Positions 13,660 through 14,893 of a stretch of DNA of 14,893 nt are shown piece after piece (positions within the stretch are counted from its first letter, which is position 1; every line of letters starts with the position of its first letter). A program made the translations under genes and the position numbers. The stretch lies in NCBI GenBank assembly GCA_031290205.1, contig JAITNZ010000093.1:1-14893 (forward strand), in the 5' to 3' direction. The notes below the pieces were generated by a model, which was not told the origin of the DNA, ran no database searches, and was given only the letters and a program-made list of their open reading frames with translations. This DNA comes from Spirochaetaceae bacterium (GTDB lineage: Bacteria; Spirochaetota; Spirochaetia; Treponematales; Breznakiellaceae).

Positions 13660-14473
13660 GCCGCTCGGCGCGCTCACCACCGTCTATGCCGCAGTCTTCG
13701 AGGATATCAATCGCGGCGCAGCTGATGTTTCGCGCCTTCAGAAAAGCTTGTAAGTTATTCCGGACGGTTTTTCTGCGCGATGAAAAAAGGGCACGCACGA
13801 GAGGCGCAAAGCAAGCGGAATCTTTCGTTCGCTGGGCGCTATCTTTTAGTTCGAGCAGGACCCCTTGCGACTCGACATGGGGAACAGGGAAAAATGATTC
13901 GCCTTTCAGCGGTGATAATAGTTTTGTGTTGTAGGAGCGCGAGAGCAACACTGAAAGTGATGAGTAATCTTTATCCCCCGCTTGTGCGGCAATTCGGCGC
14001 GCAACTTCCCTTTGAACGGTAACTACCATCCGCGTAAAGAAAAAATGATGCTCGGCAAAATCGCCCAGCAGTTTTGCGCCGATGGTATAGGGGAGGTTGC
14101 CCAAGAGGGATCTGCCGCACGGGTGGAGTTCCTTCTGTGCCGACAGCTTCCATGTATCGAGCACATCGCCTTCGATTAACGTGAATTTTTTTTCATCGGC
14201 AAACATTTCTTTAAGCACCGCGCAGAATCCCCTATCAAGCTCAAAAGCCGATACCTGTGCGCCGCGTTCAAGCAAGAGGGACGTCATCGCGCCGAGTCCT
14301 GCTCCCACCTCCCATACCTCATCGTCCTCTTCGATACGGAGTTGCTTAACTAAATTGATACGAGCGGAGGGGTTTATCAAAAAATTCTGTCCGAATTTTT
14401 TTTGCATGGCAAATCCGTGTTCGGCTAAAAATGCTTTTATAGCCGTAGGTGAATCATAGTTAATCCGCCTCAT
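13604..14473 (-). CDS. rsmA: 16S rRNA dimethyladenosine transferase RsmA (KsgA)
   Basis: RsmA dimethylates the two adjacent adenines in the 3'-terminal helix 45 of 16S rRNA during small-subunit maturation, using S-adenosylmethionine. The 289-residue product has KKFGQNFLINP (25-35), SAM motif I EVGAGLGAMTS (55-65), the acidic FELD (77-80), EGDVL (101-105), the catalytic NLPY (126-129), and the C-terminal RRKTVRNNL signature. ATG 14473 overlaps the stop of an upstream small ORF as ATGA. The last 56 bases overlap the 3' end of nusB on the other strand. All expected motifs are present. Confidence 0.96.
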   Translation of the reverse strand: MRRINYDSPTAIKAFLAEHGFAMQKKFGQNFLINPSARINLVKQLRIEEDDEVWEVGAGLGAMTSLLLERGAQVSAFELDRGFCAVLKEMFADEKKFTLIEGDVLDTWKLSAQKELHPCGRSLLGNLPYTIGAKLLGDFAEHHFFFTRMVVTVQREVARRIAAQAGDKDYSSLSVLLSRSYNTKLLSPLKGESFFPVPHVESQGVLLELKDSAQRTKDSACFAPLVRALFSSRRKTVRNNLQAFLKARNISCAAIDILEDCGIDGGERAERLTPDEFARIAHHLSCTLC

Positions 14474-14589
14474 TGCTTCAAAAACTCATGCTCATACACT
14501 GCTTCCGCCCACAGATAATGAACGCCGCTTTCATTGAATATAAACCGCTTCAGGGTTTCTTTTTTCTGGACGCCAGTATGTTTGGACAT
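14470..14589 (-). CDS. Small ORF (39 aa) translationally coupled to rsmA
   Basis: ATG 14589 opens a 39-codon frame ending in TGA at 14470-14472, and this stop overlaps the rsmA start as ATGA. The product begins MSKHTGVQKKETLKRFIF and ends YEHEFLKQ, is charged and shows no membrane segment or Cys. A promoter-like pair (14607-14635) lies just upstream, with no second one before rsmA, so rsmA should be read from this transcript. The Shine-Dalgarno sequence is weak (TTAGAG). I recognise no family. It may be a leader ORF controlling rsmA or a small protein in its own right. Support comes from the exact ATGA overlap and its codon content, not from homology. Confidence 0.5.
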   Translation of the reverse strand: MSKHTGVQKKETLKRFIFNESGVHYLWAEAVYEHEFLKQ

Positions 14590-14606
14590 TTTAACTCTAA
14601 TTCCCT

Positions 14607-14635
14607 ATTGTATCGTATATGCTGAAGCACCACAA
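14607..14635 (-). promoter_or_regulatory. Predicted promoter of the small ORF-rsmA unit
   Basis: On the minus strand TTGTGG (14630-14635) and TACAAT (14607-14612) are 17 bases apart, about 18 bases before the small ORF. The -35 lies in the loop of the inverted repeat GCTGAAGC (14621-14628) / GCTTCAGC (14641-14648). Confidence 0.45.
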
Positions 14636-14648
14636 GCTTAGCTTCAGC
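14621..14648. repeat. Inverted repeat GCTGAAGC / GCTTCAGC around the rsmA -35
   Basis: A perfect 8-bp stem with a 12-base loop spans the spacer and -35 of the predicted promoter. It may be an operator, or the edge of the repeat block that follows. Confidence 0.5.
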
Positions 14649-14862
14649 AACTCCCGCACTTGTACTGCCCCGCGATTTTAATCGCGGGGACGGGCGGGGC
14701 GGGGAAGCCTCATCAGAAAACAGGCGCCCATTTCCTAAGCAAGTCGTTTTCCTCGTCGGACGCATTTTCCGCCACTTAGGAAAAGCATTACACCATGTCG
14801 GCAGTAGCCGACTAAATTCGTTTACGAGTGAATTTTTTCGGTAAGCCTTCACTGCCAGTGAA
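14647..14862. repeat. Hairpin-rich repeat block at the window end
   Basis: The stretch from 14590 to the window end has no convincing gene. It starts with the 14-base motif shared with 11736-11749. Then follow a 10-bp stem around TT (CCCCGCGATT at 14668-14677 with AATCGCGGGG at 14680-14689), TTTCCTAAG/CTTAGGAAA (14731-14739 and 14775-14783), GTCGGC/GCCGAC (14797-14802 and 14807-14812), AAATTC/GAATTT (14814-14819 and 14830-14835) and TTCACT/AGTGAA (14848-14853 and 14857-14862). Successive hairpins suggest a structured dispersed repeat or a structured RNA. Confidence 0.55.
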
Positions 14863-14893
14863 CGGCACATCAATCTGGCTATCTATTGGGGCG

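Noticed and set aside
14550..14873. 107-codon open frame on the minus strand
   Set aside because: It runs through the hairpin repeat block, the rsmA promoter and the start of the small ORF in another frame; the product has the look of translated repeat DNA.

Overview
The window looks like chromosomal DNA from a spirochaete, most likely a Treponema-type organism from a gut community. That placement is an inference from the style of FliH/FliI, the mixture of GC-rich housekeeping genes with AT-rich genes, and GC-rich hairpin repeats between genes; no rRNA gene or unique marker is present to prove it.

Layout. (1) 1-620: gene debris, consisting of the tail of an unknown Cys-containing protein, a frameshifted small ORF, and the N-terminal part of a GNAT acetyltransferase that stops abruptly. 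(2) 633-3449, minus strand: a compact three-gene operon of two different type I signal peptidases and a membrane protein whose soluble domain resembles an alpha/beta hydrolase without its nucleophile. (3) 3450-3823: a gene-free, GC-rich, hairpin-rich repeat region. (4) 3824-6067, plus strand: fliH-fliI of the flagellar export ATPase complex, without fliG before or fliJ after. (5) 6147-7853, minus strand: an AT-rich cobalamin-binding-type radical SAM gene with a run of 16 G inside its reading frame, a candidate phase-variable switch. (6) 7954-8095: a 140-bp inverted-repeat element. (7) 8182-8773, plus strand: a toxin-first RelE/HigB-like pair. (8) 8817-11667, minus strand: a ferrous iron uptake cluster of feoA, feoB and a FeoB-associated Cys-rich membrane peptide, with a good promoter and an overlapping palindromic operator ahead of feoA. 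feoB carries a G-rich low-complexity insertion, and heptanucleotide arrays lie between feoB and the peptide gene. (9) 11701-12130: a gene-free stretch with a 71-bp-period tandem duplication and hairpins. (10) 12131-13659, plus strand: a secreted SurA/parvulin-like chaperone overlapping nusB by one base. (11) 13604-14589, minus strand: rsmA, whose 3' end overlaps nusB antisense, preceded by a 39-codon small ORF joined to it by an ATGA overlap, with its own promoter. (12) 14590-14893: another hairpin-rich repeat block.

The genes fall into secretion (two signal peptidases, a secreted chaperone), motility (fliHI), iron import (feo), and ribosome/transcription maintenance (nusB, rsmA), with mobile or variable elements at the joints. 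The best leads for something new are the G16 tract in the radical SAM gene, the uncatalogued small ORF coupled to rsmA, the feoAB operator and feoB insertion, and the inverted-repeat element beside the toxin pair.
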